Shown: one piece after another, positions 43,730 through 58,900 of the stretch
How the letters are laid out: the number at the start of each line of letters is the position of its first letter
Numbering within the stretch: position 1 is the stretch's first letter
Notes under the pieces: generated by a model
Database searches by the model: none
Seen by the model: only the letters and a program-made list of their open reading frames with translations
What the model was told of the DNA's origin: nothing
Assembly (NCBI RefSeq): GCF_019059575.1
Contig: NW_024881522.1
Span: 186,001 to 250,000, forward strand
DNA from: Amphibalanus amphitrite
Taxonomy: Eukaryota; Arthropoda; Thecostraca; Balanomorpha; Balanidae
Length of the DNA stretch: 64,000 nucleotides
Direction: 5' to 3'
Made by a program: the position numbers and the translations under genes

Positions 43730-44433
43730 CAGTCTGTCTTAAAAGTACCGCGCAAAGTAACGGTGGATCCAACAAGCCTGACCGAGCAAGGGCCTGCTAA
43801 ATTTGAGTCACCGAAGCAATTGACATCCTCGTCCATTCCCGAGGTGAATTGGTTCGGTGACTTTCAAATTATAGCAGGCCCTTGCTCGGTCAGGCTTGAT
43901 GGATCCGCAGTTACTTTGCGCGGTACTTAAAGGGACCCTCCCACCTTCAAAAAAGTTTATGAATTGGCATGAAAGTGATGTCGCTCGGTTCAAAAAGAGC
44001 GAATACGAATATCTACGAAATTTTACCGAAAAAATATTCACCGGTTTTCAAGATATTAGACTTTTACTTTTGTTTACTTTTTGGGATCTCCGCTGTTCCT
44101 AGCGACTTTATTTGGAAGCAATAGTTTGGCAGCTGAAAGTGCGGCACTTGTTGCGCGCAAAGCAGCATATACCACCGCGTGCTGCAAAACGTTTTAGTCA
44201 AACATTTAAAAATCGTTAGATATCTGCGCTGACGTCACACATTCAGAGGGGTATACCTTTGCATTAGCCCCTCTGAATCAAAATGCTGCAATTTTGAAAT
44301 TCAATATTTCCGATTTAAGGCATTTCTCAATGTTGTGAGTACCGAAACCGGTAATTGTGAGCCAGGGACCCCATTTTGGCTATCTCAACTCAAATCTAAT
44401 GTTAAGGTGGGAGGGTCCCTTTAAGACAGACTG
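43730..44433. mobile_element. Palindromic mariner-type MITE, host of a nested insertion
   Basis: TA at 43728-43729 and 44434-44435. The left end is CAGTCTGTCTTAAAAGTACC, and the right end reads GGTACT then TTAAGACAGACTG. The original element is about 210 bp with two long arms (43744-43820 and 43845-43927, including CCTGACCGAGCAAGGGCCTG). It is split in its right terminal repeat by the TTAA element at 43931-44420. Confidence 0.88.
43931..44420. mobile_element. TTAA-flanked non-autonomous transposon, AGG group, copy 4 (nested)
   Basis: 490 bp with TTAA at 43927-43930 and 44421-44424. The ends are AGGGACCCTCCCACCTT and the exact inverse AAGGTGGGAGGGTCCCT. Near the right end, TTGGCTATCTCAACTCAAA matches the copy at 28249 in inverse orientation. 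It sits inside the terminal repeat of the palindromic MITE at a TTAA that belongs to that repeat. Confidence 0.92.
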
Positions 44434-44435
44434 TA

Positions 44436-45514
44436 CAATAGGTATCTGTCGGTTATTCAAACTTGTGAGCTTACTGATCTCTTCCTATGCTTGTCATAAA
44501 GGTCTTCAGCATACCTTTTGTGTATTATGCAGATAGGGGCTGCTAAACGTTGCACTTCACGCAGCAGATCACTGATCTATGCAGCATTCCATGGAACAAA
44601 ATACTCACAGAATCACAGTAAATCCACTCCAGTTCCGATTAAGATCTCGGCCCTTCCGGACGCTGTTCATTCCACGGACATCGTTTGATCGCAGTTCAGG
44701 GCGGACGGAATGTGTCAGCCGGCTCCAAACGTCAGACTGGAGATGAGACCCATCCCATCGGCCACGTCACCCGTATCTGACGGGAGACTTCTGGTCCGGG
44801 CTCCAGGCTCGAGCTCTTTGTGTTGGGACACAACAGCGTTTGTCTGTGGCCGACGCGGGACAGCCGCCGGACAGCAAACAGCGCCGCTCTGCGCACGATA
44901 CCATCGGCCGCGACACACGCCGCCCCCGCCCCCGCCCGGAGAGCCGTGGGAGCCGCCCCCGCCGCCCGCCCGCCGCGGTCGTACGACATACCACACGCCC
45001 TGCACATCCATAGCGCACCGCATGCAGCCGACAGCCGGCGGCGGTCACGTGACCGGCGTTACCATGGAGACGGCGTGTTTACCGGCGTTATCTGGCGGCG
45101 AACGCGACGCAGGTATGCGCCGGCAAACACTGCCGATGAGTAATTGGTGTGCAAGCAGATTGCGGCTCGCCACGGGGTGTAAATGGCGACGAAACTGCGC
45201 GTGGTCCGCGCAGCTGCCCAGCCGGCGCAGCTCTCATGGCGCTCTAATCGTCCCGCTGCGGTCACGCACCTGGTGGCGGCTGTGCATTGTTCTGTCCGCG
45301 GAAGAAAAGTATCTCCGCAAAGAAGAGGGTAAACGCGCACGCAGTCCTGCGAAAATCGGAGTGTAACCGCCGTCCGACCGACTCACTGCTTTTTGTTGTT
45401 ATTTTTGGAGAATGGTGAGACTGAGGTCGTTCAACTGACTGGGGCGGGAAGGGAAGGGAGAGTACGTATCGACTAATGGAATCAATGATTGTGTTGTGTG
45501 TTCTCCAAGGAAGG
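44436..45514. other. GC-rich non-coding DNA
   Basis: A 218-codon frame spans 44710-45366 but has no domain, overlaps equally long frames in other phases, and lies in CGCCGCCC-rich sequence. It is treated as chance. Nothing else recognised. Confidence 0.4.
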
Positions 45515-46410
45515 CTTTTGCATGCATTTGCACGGTTTAAAAGTGAACGCTAACAAAACGCAACTAATAACATTGGGTACCAAGCAAAATCTCCGTCAGT
45601 TACCGCCAATAGAAGTTGAATTTATGGGTGCTAAGGTTACGGGATCCCTCACTGTTCGAAACTTGGGGGTCACGTTTGATCAGAGTCTGTCTTTCTCAGA
45701 TCACGTGACCGATGTCGTACGGCGTGGCACTGGTATCCTGAGCGGTTTAAGCCACAGTAGACACTCGCTGCCCAGGGACACACTGACAATACTGGTGCAG
45801 GCTCTGGCGGTGTCTATTGTCCGGTATTGTATCAGTGTCTATGGCTGCTGCGGTGTGACCCAGCTGTCCAGAGTTCAGAAGCTACTGAACTTCGGTGCTC
45901 GGGTGGTGTCTGGCCGACGTAGGTATGACCATGTCAGCGATGTCATGAAGACCCTGAAGTGGCTCTCTGCTGAGAACTTGTGGCGGTTTCATTCGGTGAC
46001 TCTGCTCAAGAGAATGCTAGCTACGGGACAGCCTGAGTCGCTGCGTGAAGGCATTGTTACCCGCCGCAGTGTTCATGGTAGGGAGACCCGCCAAGCTGAC
46101 TTTTTCGAGACCCCAGCGATCCGCACAGAGTCAGGCCGCCGACGGTTTCTTTATTCAGCCGTGACAACATACAACTCACTGCCACCAGCCGTGCGAGGCC
46201 TGGGGCCGCGGCAGTTCAAAGCCCAGTACCGAGCACTGCTACTCCGAGAGCAGTATGGCGATGAGGACCCGTGAGTGTGTTTTGTATGCGTGTGCTAAGA
46301 GCGAATGTTTTATCCATCACATCTTCCAAATGACATGACGCCCGGAATAGCCGTTCTCGAATGGATGGGTTTGTCGCGACGTGAAATAAATAAATAAATA
46401 AATAAATTTA
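45515..46410 (+). mobile_element. 5'-truncated LINE with AAAT tail
   Basis: An open frame from about 45515 to 46274 encodes the C-terminal part of a non-LTR reverse transcriptase of the jockey/CR1/L2 kind: LKVNANKTQLITLGTK, then VRNLGVTFDQSLSFSDHV, then YCISVYGCCGVTQLSRVQKL, and the closing LPPAVRGLGPRQFKAQYRAL. A short 3' UTR and (AAAT)n at 46381-46405 follow. The endonuclease and catalytic reverse-transcriptase core are absent. The frame is uninterrupted, so the insertion is fairly young. Confidence 0.9.
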
Positions 46411-46960
46411 CAATTTACAAATCCTTTGCAGGGCCCAGCGGCGATACCTACTGGCTTGAACATCCGCATTTCGCATGGCGTATCCTGAACCTTCTGAACG
46501 CTAGGAACTGGAAACGCATGCGTTTTAACGGTTGGGCTAAAGAGTAAAGACCGGTGCTGACACAGCTATACAACTTAAGGCCAGCGCTGACCAGAAGCAA
46601 GTGTTATCTCGCAGTTCTTGTGTGCTTATACGGGACCATGTTCAGAGAAACATGGGTCTAAATCGCGCTTTCATGCTGAAGCTGATTATGCGTAATCATT
46701 GCCTACTCCATCTGAAGTGCAAATTACTTGATAATTATTCTGAAGAGGCTGGTTGTTATTGGTAAACAAGGCATTTAAGGCATGTTAACCCAGGTTTTTT
46801 CCACAAACGAAGCAAAACTTAAAGGAAAAGAGGGCATTCAACTAAACTTAACTTCAAGATTGCGACATAAGTTTGAACGATATCTTCTGTATGGATCTCA
46901 GATGCATTTTATTTACACTGCGTGACTGCATGCATATATTGCATAGTCGAATACGGCGTC

Positions 46961-47754
46961 CTGGGCCTCGTTTCATAAAAGGAATTACTTACGGCGTTCC
47001 GTCAATTATGCCAGATTTGGCGTATTTGATGCCAATTCGGTTTCATAAAGCCGGAGACCGGAGTAATTCACGCCATCGAAAGTACGGAGCTTCATTTACG
47101 GCAAATGCTCGATTCCGGACCAATTGATGCCATTTGGGTTTCATAAAACGACGTAATTAACGCCAAATATTTTATCAAGCTCTTGATATCAGTGGTGTAA
47201 ACTACGCACAAAAATGTTGCGTGATTTTGAATTAATGTGAAGATTCGAAGCTAGTTTTTAATATATTTTATAATGTTGAGCCCGGTGAGGAAGAAAGAAC
47301 AGCCAAAATGAGAAAAAGAAACTGCAAATCTTCTGTACCAGTCGCTTTTTGTGGCCAATATCGGGATTTTGTTTATTCGCCGCGCCGCGCCACTTTCGTA
47401 GTTAGGCACTTCTGCTTAGCTGGCTTTCTGCTGTTTTTAATATTGATATACCTATTGTTTTAATAAAGGATGGTCATCAATATCAATTTTGTTTTTTTCA
47501 TAAATAATTTTTAAGATTTAATTTCAACATAATTGTTGTATAATTTCTCGTGAAAAAATAAGTGTTGACATGAAATTGTAATTTGTAGGACGCTTGATAA
47601 ATTACGGTAACTACGCAAATGTGCTTAGTTACGGAGGTGTAAACAATTCCAGTTGTGGCTTTGTGAAACGGCTTTATTTGCGCTCCGTAGTTTGAAAGGG
47701 TGTGAATTACGGAAAGGTGTAAGTTACGGCAGAGTTTTATGAAACGAGGCCCAG
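46961..47754. mobile_element. MITE with CTGGGCCTCGTTTCATAAA ends
   Basis: 794 bp. The ends are CTGGGCCTCGTTTCATAAAA and TTTTATGAAACGAGGCCCAG, a perfect 20-bp inverted match. Variants of the end (GGTTTCATAAAGCCG, TTTGTGAAACGGC) recur inside, giving several nested inverted copies. No transposase frame. The superfamily is not clear from the ends and no target duplication is visible. Confidence 0.8.
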
Positions 47755-47910
47755 AATGCTGAGAATAACAGCTCATTTCTGATGTGTTTCCTTGGACCCA
47801 GCAAGAATGAGTTACATGCCTACCTCCTAGAATGAGAATAGTGCCAGGGAAATCAAGGCTGATTGTCGGTTCGATTCTAATTGACTGCAAAGCTCATCTT
47901 TGGACATTAA

Positions 47911-48898
47911 CCCTATTCCTGGCGGGGGGGGGGGGCCTCAGGAGCCCCCCTGAGGTTTTTTGGTTATTTCTCCCAAACGCGTTGAGCTAGGAAGCTCAAA
48001 TTTGCTGACTTTTCCTAAAAGGCTTCTACGCAACATGTCTGAAAATTTTGAGTTGATCTGACCTCAGGTCAGGTCACCAGAGGCGGTTTGGTGACCCTAC
48101 CTCAGAAAAGTTTGCAACCACGCCAGAGCTAGAGTTTTTGACCGATCAATTTCTTCTCTTCAGGCTTTAGTTAGGGTACCAGTATGTGCAATTTGTATAT
48201 CTCGGAATTTTGATATCGGTGACCTAAGGTCAGGTCAGTTTCGCGACCTCCCCATTATAGGTAAGTCAATGGGGGAAAAATCAACTCCCTGTTTTTACCA
48301 CTAAAACGGGTCGGAATGGCCCCATATACCATACATGACATCATATACGATCAACCTTCACTACCTTGAGGTCAGTTTTGCTGTTGGGCAGCTGTGAGGT
48401 CATGTGACGTCATCAAAGGTCACCAAAGGTTTTTGGCCAATAACTCCGCACAGGAACAAGATACAGACGCGTGGATGGTCTCATTGTGTTCAGCTCGTCA
48501 AGACGCGTCGATTGATATACATGATGACCTCGAGGTCACGTGACCTGAGGTCAACCTTTGACCTTGACCTTTCGAGGTCAACATATATATCATTCGATGC
48601 GGATTGACGAGAGGATCACGATGATGCCCTTAGTTTGTTCCTATCTTGACTAATTCGAAAGTTATTCGAGAAAACTCTCTCCATATCTAGCGCCGCCATT
48701 TTGACTTTTTCGACCCCTGTGACGTCATCTTTGACCTGACCTGAAAATGACCTGAGTAAAAATTGTAGATCTTGACCGTGCGTATCCGATGCCGTTTACC
48801 GTTTGTCGCTGCGATGTGTAGTTTTTGAGATCTGAAGGGGGGGCCGAATCGGCCCCCCCGCCAGTTTCTTGTCCCGGCGGAGCCCGCCAGGAATAGGG
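47911..48898. mobile_element. TTAA-flanked non-autonomous transposon, CCC group, copy 3
   Basis: 988 bp with TTAA at 47907-47910 and 48899-48902. The ends are CCCTATTCCTGGCGGG and CCCGCCAGGAATAGGG, exact inverses. G and C runs lie inside both ends (GGGGGCCTCAGGAGCCCCCC at left). The interior is the sister of the element at 29322-30309 with roughly 90 percent agreement over long stretches by eye, although the outermost ends differ. Confidence 0.92.
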
Positions 48899-48902
48899 TT
48901 AA

Positions 48903-51675
48903 ATTATTCAGTGTGCTAAAAAACCTGAGGTCTTTTGCACCGCTTGCTGCGCTGACATACGGCATTAGCAAATAAACACAAGTTTAGGTAAACTTTTTCT
49001 GCCTAACTGCGCGCGTTCCAAGCTATCTTCTACTCTGCATTCACACACACATCATAGAGCTAACGGTCGCCATCAGACCGGCCCGCCAGCTGTCTGTCTC
49101 GCCCTGATTTCATTTCCACGCCTGTTCCCGTCGCCTGCTGGCGGCTCCACCGACACCGCCATGTCAATCACAGAGCACGGCGGCTCGATTTCGACTCATT
49201 ACTTCTGTGACCGGTGCGCGACCTTTGGTCACGTTCTGGTCACCGGTGCTCTCCTTCGGCCCCGCCGCCGGGACGCCAGTAATGACACCAAATTGAATGT
49301 AATGGAAGTGGATCAGGGCAGCGCGGCGAGTGGATCGCTGGAGGCGCTGGCGACGTAGTGGAGGATTGTGTCCTTGGGGCTGTCCTTTGGCTGGTTCCTA
49401 AGCGCTCGGCCACTTCGAGACAATCATTCCGCAGTTGGCTTTCAAAATCTAGCCTAGCCACCTTAGGCGTCCTTAAAGCCTTTCCAAGACTGACTGACTG
49501 AAACTAAAGCAATCTAGCAAGCAAAGTGACGTATCGAAAAGTCCTTCGGTTCTACTCCGCGGGCCTGTTTGATGCAGAGGACGTCCTCCCACGATTCCCG
49601 CACCTCCCCTCACGCAGCCTTGGATCGGGAACCAGGCGCCGACGGGACGCCCCGCGTCGCTCGCGATTTTTTTCATTTGCCGGCCGACAGGTGCCCGGCT
49701 CTGACACGACTCTGGTAAATTTATGCGTAAATTATGCGTGGATGATGCGCCGGGAGGACGGTCACGGTGGGGAGCGGCCCGCTCGGACTCGACCGCCGCT
49801 CCGCGAGAGAGCAGGCCGCAACACAGCAAACACTTGGGGCCGCCTGAATGCGTGTCGGTCTGTTTGCTGGCGGGGTGGAGGGTAAACAGGCGGTCCAGCC
49901 GGCCCCCCGGGGCTGACCGACGGCCCGCAGAGTGCCACAGAGAGGTCGCCGCGGGTCACCGCCCCGACAGCGCCGCCGGGCGCGGCCTCTCCTCATGGAC
50001 CAGCGACGACACTCGACAAAGCACTCCAGACGCAGCCCTTGGCCAAGACGCACTCCGCAAGCACACAGTGCGCGTCGGAGCGACAGCACGCCCAGCGCTG
50101 TCCTCACAGTATGAACAATGCCGTGAAGAGTAAACACACTTGACGTAGCGTGGAAAGAATGTAAAGGAACTGACAGGCCCTCAGGCGCTGACACGGAGAA
50201 ATGACACATGTCCCTCCCATTGGTGACACTCAAAATAATGCCTGGCATGCACTTACAATAAAATATCTTCATCTTCCCATGACATCCGTGCATGATTAAA
50301 AAGGGTTTCTGACATCTGTGCTCATCGTTGGTTACTTGACCTGGAAGAAGCATCTTTATCCACCGGAAGAGTCGCGTGTCCGTCGATTAACCCGGCCTGA
50401 CAAGCATCGGCCAGGGAAGTCGCCAATAAACCTGTCTTAGGCCGACAATATTAATTGACTCAGTGGAGACGTAGACACAAGCATTAGATAATCCTTATCA
50501 GGCAAATGGTAATAACAGCCCGCTCGTACAATCATTTATAGCAATAAACGTCCCGGAGCGCCAGAATGGATGGAGCAAATGATTGACGCTGGCAGGTCTA
50601 GGCCCTCACAAATTGGCCTAGGGCTGCGCGTTTATTTAATACACGCCGGGAAAGCTGAAGATTGGTCACACTCTTTGGCGGCCCCGAGCTGGGTCATTAT
50701 CAATTAACCACGGTAATCGGTGCACCGCGCACTTACCGCTCAGGGCTCAAGTCTTGGACGTTGAGACCTGATACCGCGATAACCATAGAGCGAACAGCGC
50801 CCTAAACTATCTGGTAAACGTCCCCAGGGTGTATCTGGAGGTAGGCGGTGTGGAACAAATGCTGGGAGATGTCGAAACAGGTCAGTGCACTGCCGTTGGG
50901 GATGCCGAGTGTGGGCAATGATCGAAAAGGTGCTGGAGAAGCTGCCTGAGTCGAGCTATTTCGCGCTTCACAAACACAGGAACTTGCCTCGCTTAAAATT
51001 TAACCTCATCGGCACTTACTGTCGAAGTGATCTTTATGCCTGATAGAGGTAAGCTTATCGGGATCCTTTGTTGATCTCACTTAATCAGAAGCGATACATT
51101 TAGGTAAGACCTAATCGGAATAATATTTAGAGTTCACCGATGTTATACCCTGCAAGCCTTTCGAAATTTGTCAGACATGATCTAGATGTCCCTAGAACGG
51201 AAAGTGCAGTATACATTTACGCTGGCAGGCAGCTTCCGCATATATAAGAAATGTTTATGAAAAATTAAAAATTCATTTTTTTGTCGTCCAAAGCACTAAT
51301 TTCTGTAAATCGAAAAGAGCCATTCAGTAGTCTATAGCTTTCAGTAGCTCCAGGATCCGCTACCGAACCCCATGGCCGGGTCCCACCGAATGACGACGTG
51401 GTGTGTAGGCTGGACTGCGGCCACCTTTGACGTTGTTCGTCATCCGTCGCCGCGGGGCGCGCTCGCTCATGCGTCGCTCTCTCGCTGATGACCTATCATT
51501 TTCATGCGTGTTTACACCGGTGGCTGTGCCGGTCCCTAATTAATCTGTCCGATCACTGGCCTTTCAGGAAGTCGTTGTGCGTTGATTCGCGCGTGCGTGC
51601 GAGGATGGGGAGGTTAGGCCTCCGGTGGGCGGGGCAGGGTACGCGAGGTCGCCCCAAAACTGTGACCCGGAATGC

Positions 51676-51678
<3 letters not shown>
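48903..51678. other. Non-coding DNA with an enhancer-like patch at 50440-50740
   Basis: No supported exon. Positions 50440-50740 stand out for a dense mix of developmental-factor-like motifs: ATTAATTGA, TGACTCAG, CTTATCA, AATCATTTATAG, AATAAACG, ATGATTGACG and CAATTAACCACGG. A 210-codon minus frame at 49721-50353 has no domain and is treated as chance. Confidence 0.35.
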
Positions 51679-54883
<3,205 letters not shown>

Positions 54884-55555
54884 GAGCGAAGCGAGCGGAG
54901 TCTTTCCTTAGATTAACGGAAATTTCTGAGTATGAGCGGCCGGCCGGCCGGCCGGCCGTGAGGACGCTCTTCAAAAGCTAATATCTTAGGAACGGGTTAT
55001 CCGATTGACAAGCGGTCTTCTTTACTGAATGTCACTTGGACGTAAAAGTTCTGTGGTGTGATGGCCACCATGCGTTCTTGCCAACCACCGCACGTGGCGC
55101 GTGGTAAAGTTGGACATTTTTTAAGAACCCCCCAATATGGCAACCTCAATAACGGCACAACGGTTGGGCCGATTGAATTGAAACTCGGTACACAGTTAGG
55201 TCTTCATCAGATAATTCATCTGCATGTGTTAAGATTGGGGTGCTGCTGCACGTGCGCACGTGCAGGGGTCGTTTCCAGATCTCGAGAACGGCTGGACCGA
55301 TGGCGCTCAAATTTGGTACACGGTTAGGGACCAGTTAGTAGGGTGCCGTGCACAAGTCAGTTGGGACCCATTTTGCACGTGCGCACGTGCAGGGTGCCGC
55401 TTCCAGATCTCGAGAACGGCTGGGCCGATTGTGCTCAAATTTGGCACATCGCTAGAGACCGGTTAGTAAGGTGCCGTGCACAAGTCAGTTGGAGGTACCG
55501 CCTCGAAATTTCGCACGTGCAAGGCCCACCCTCTCGCTCGCTCCGTTAGTCGCCC
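54884..55555. repeat. Repeat element with tandem units of about 127 bp
   Basis: Bounded by GTTACGGAGCGAGCGAAGCG on the left and an approximate inverse CTCGCTCGCTCCGTTAGT on the right. A (CCGG)n-like run GGCCGGCCGGCCGGCC lies near 54940-54957. Inside, a unit starting CACGTGCGCACGTGCAGG and including TCGAGAACGGCTGG and GCTCAAATTTGG is repeated at 55249 and 55376, with a partial third copy at 55514 and a diverged one before 55249. The transposon class is unknown. Confidence 0.65.
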
Positions 55556-55898
55556 CATAAGGCGTTATACTGGTGAAGTTACCACTGCTTTTATGCATAA
55601 CCAAAGGACATTTTCCAATGACTTAACATTCATACAAAAATTGACGATTATCAACGCGAACATCATTCTGCATTAACGCGAATAATCTATGTGATAGAAT
55701 TACCTTAAGAGAGTTCACATGAAGTTTTTTGTGTTACTGTGTAGTAAATCACATGCGCTCTATCTAGTTTTAAACGGACAATTTAAAGAGATTCAGCTAC
55801 AAAGTCCTCTTTTCTCCGTCAGCATATAAATAACGCAGCCTACCAGTTTCGCCGTCCGGAGCTCACATTCTTACCCTATCTGTCTGAACCTCGCCACC

Positions 55899-55946
55899 GG
55901 AATGTGTCACGGAATGCGTCACGGAATGCGTCACGGAATGTGTCAC
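55899..55946. repeat. Four tandem 12-mers GGAATGYGTCAC
   Basis: Four perfect-length units of GGAATGTGTCAC or GGAATGCGTCAC. Each contains a GTCAC core; the GCGTCAC form is the inverse of GTGACGC, close to ATF/CRE half-sites. It could be a small minisatellite or a binding-site array. Confidence 0.8.
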
Positions 55947-58900
55947 GGAGCGCCGCCGCACGCCGCGCGTGCCGCCAGTGACCGGCACCAGCTAATGACT
56001 TCATTTGTTCGTGCCCGCTTGGGAAGAATGTCTCGCATACCCCATTCGGTCGGGATGATTTGTAACTCTTTAGCATGCGGTCGCCGGCGGCGGACTGAGG
56101 TCCACAGACGCGGGACGGGTTTCGGAGACGGAACGGTGTGTCACCGCGTGTCCGTCGGCTACGTCACACACCTGCTCGATAACCACAATCAGCGCTGATT
56201 CTACCTCGAAAATGACCCAACGGATAGCGGAGGTCCCACTCACAAAATGAACTGTCGATAGAGAATCCTGACGGGTTAAAATGATGAAGCATAAAAGCCG
56301 AAGCGAATCTATCTTAGAGATTTCCTTGAGGAATGCTTTTGCATCTGATGATAATGTATCGTAGCCAGACATGCAATTACCGAAACGGCAAATTAAATGC
56401 ATACAGATACACCATCCGTTGATGGAAGTTGACAACAAAACTTTTCGCAGCTGAGTTCTTTTTAACAGTTGTCAGCCGAGAAGCGCATCTCAGTGTTTTG
56501 CCGACGTAACCGCGAATATGGTGCGACAGCTCACAGCAAGGCGCCACACTGTCAACTGTCAATGTGAGAGACGAGGTACACTTGAGCAGATGCAGGCTGA
56601 CATCTTACATGATTCCAGAACGTGGCATCTATGTTTCACTGAAGCAATCAAACAGTTGCATTGACAGAGGATTGACAGGTGCTTTGAAGTTTGATTTGCG
56701 CAAAATATGCTAATGCTGGCTTTGACAAAATGACTTAGATCTTGGAAGCGTGTTACGCATTCAGCGCGATGCAAAATGTCAGCCAAGCTGATTGTTTCGT
56801 CTTTTGTTGTATTTTGTTATCGATGAACGCAGCTATCGTCCTGAGTATAAAGTAGGAAACGGACGAAAAAGGCCAGTTAAAAGTATAAGTGAGAGGCATA
56901 ACTCAGAGGATCGAGCCGGTACGATTAACGAAAGCGCGAAACAATTTTTGTGTGATTTTATAGAAAAATTATTGACTGCGCACTTTCAAAGTTGGATTGC
57001 TCCATGGTAACCAGATTCGATTCCGTGATGTCAGCTTTCAAAAATATATGAAATTAACGATATATTGAATGCAGCAATAAATGAATACATGAAGCATAGG
57101 TAGGTACAGGTCTCGCGGGCTTAGCGGTAGTTTTTGCACCTAGAAAATTTAGTGTACTTCAGGCTATATCTTCGTCGTGTTAAGCTTTTAAGTGCTGAAG
57201 ATGCGATCGACTTAAGGTTCACAAGCCGGCCATGATGGTGTAAAATGACTTTATCGTAGATCGATTAGTTTCTGAGATCTAACCGGAAATGTAAAAGTGC
57301 AAAACCTACCGCTTAATCTCGCGAGAGCCGTACCTATTTTGGGTCGTATATTTAGCGTTTATCGACGCTTCATGTAAAAAACACGCATGCTAGGATCAAT
57401 TGATTTGCTCGAAAACGCGAAGTTGTGACCATTTATAGGTATTTCTTTTCCTGGCACTTCCGGGGTCCATGGCGAAAGTAATGAAATTTAACAGCTGAAT
57501 TACATGACGGGCAAGACACCGTGAAATAAACAACCGTCAAGACACTAACCGTTACTGTGTCAGAAACTGATCTACATCGGCGCCAGGTGCCCTCGCCCTG
57601 CTCTCGGTTTTAGGTCACCCCTCCTAGCCCCCCCCCCCCATTACGCCCCCTCCTCACACCCCCTCCTGTTTGCCGTCGACAAGCTGGTGCAAACGGTCCG
57701 TGGCACTGGCAAGGCGGCAAAACACCAAACAAACTCGACGCCATCAAAGCCACCGCGCCGCGCACGATCGCGGCGCGCCTGTGCAAACACGGCGCACGTG
57801 CGACCAGTCTGGGCGCGGCGGAGACGCTGGCGCGGCGCGGTGACGGGCTAAACACACGCTCGGCCGGCGAGTGGCACCCAGGCGTCTCAGTGGCCCGCTA
57901 TTTTTGCCAAGTCAGACGAGCCGACTGGCAATTTCGTATCGGCGTGTAATATGGAAATAATAGCGGCCCGGTTCAAGGCTCGCCTCTTTTGTTCACCGAA
58001 GACGGGAAGGGCTTTGAACCGGCCCCGAAGGCCCCGCAGAGCGCCGCGATGAACGCCCGAGGCAGCCTCGGCGGCCGATCGGTCATGTTTTGTGAAATAT
58101 GGATGCGATTGTATCTGTGGTGACTTTTTGGGCGAGAGAATTTCCATAAGAGTGGCCAAAGCGGCATGTGAATCGTTTTTGCGGGACAGACCGTCAATAT
58201 AGGGTGACGGGTGTCGCGGACTGGATGTCTTACTTGGATAATGGTCGGTAAAACTCGGCACGAGCTCCTATTGTTTATCGATCTTCAGAGACACGTGAAC
58301 AGTAGGAAAGGCGGACAGGATGTTTTCAGGCCACCGCCTTCAGCGGCAAGGCCGCAATTCTTTCCAAATATACATGTGCCGATGCACGTAGCTTCAATAT
58401 GCATGAGCTTTCTCCGATAGGTCAACAGTAGTGTTTGATTCCCTACATTGGCTCTTACAAGATTGGTGCTCTGCTTGAATGTAGTTATTAATGCTACGAA
58501 TGGGCGCTGTTAAAAATGTTACACGCACATTGTCATAAACGGTCGTGCTCGACGCACGAGTCTCCCCCTAGTGGCGGCTGAGTATTTATTACGATAACAT
58601 AAACATATTGTTTGCTTCTATAACTGTACGCTCACATTTCTCCTGATTTCTGTAAGCTTTTGTCTCCGACTAAATTACTAACCACGAATCGCGCCTGAAT
58701 GCCATGAACCCGTCCGCAAGGCAGTCGGTGGCAGTAGTTCAGCACTCTGCTGAGAGATGTCGCTAGGAGTACCACTCCACTGCGCCGGGAGAGGAGGGAG
58801 CCTTCTACGAGGTGGTCACCAAGCCTTTTCCATTCTCAGGGATGCGAACGAGGACGCGCAAAAAACGTCGTCTCTAGTCTGAGGAGCCGAATCGCTGACG

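Noticed and set aside
44710-45366. A 218-codon plus-strand frame
   Set aside because: GC-rich DNA with equally long overlapping frames in other phases; no domain, no homologous motif, no splice signals.
49721-50353. A 210-codon minus-strand frame
   Set aside because: Composition-driven (Arg, Cys and Pro rich), no domain, overlapping frames on the other strand.
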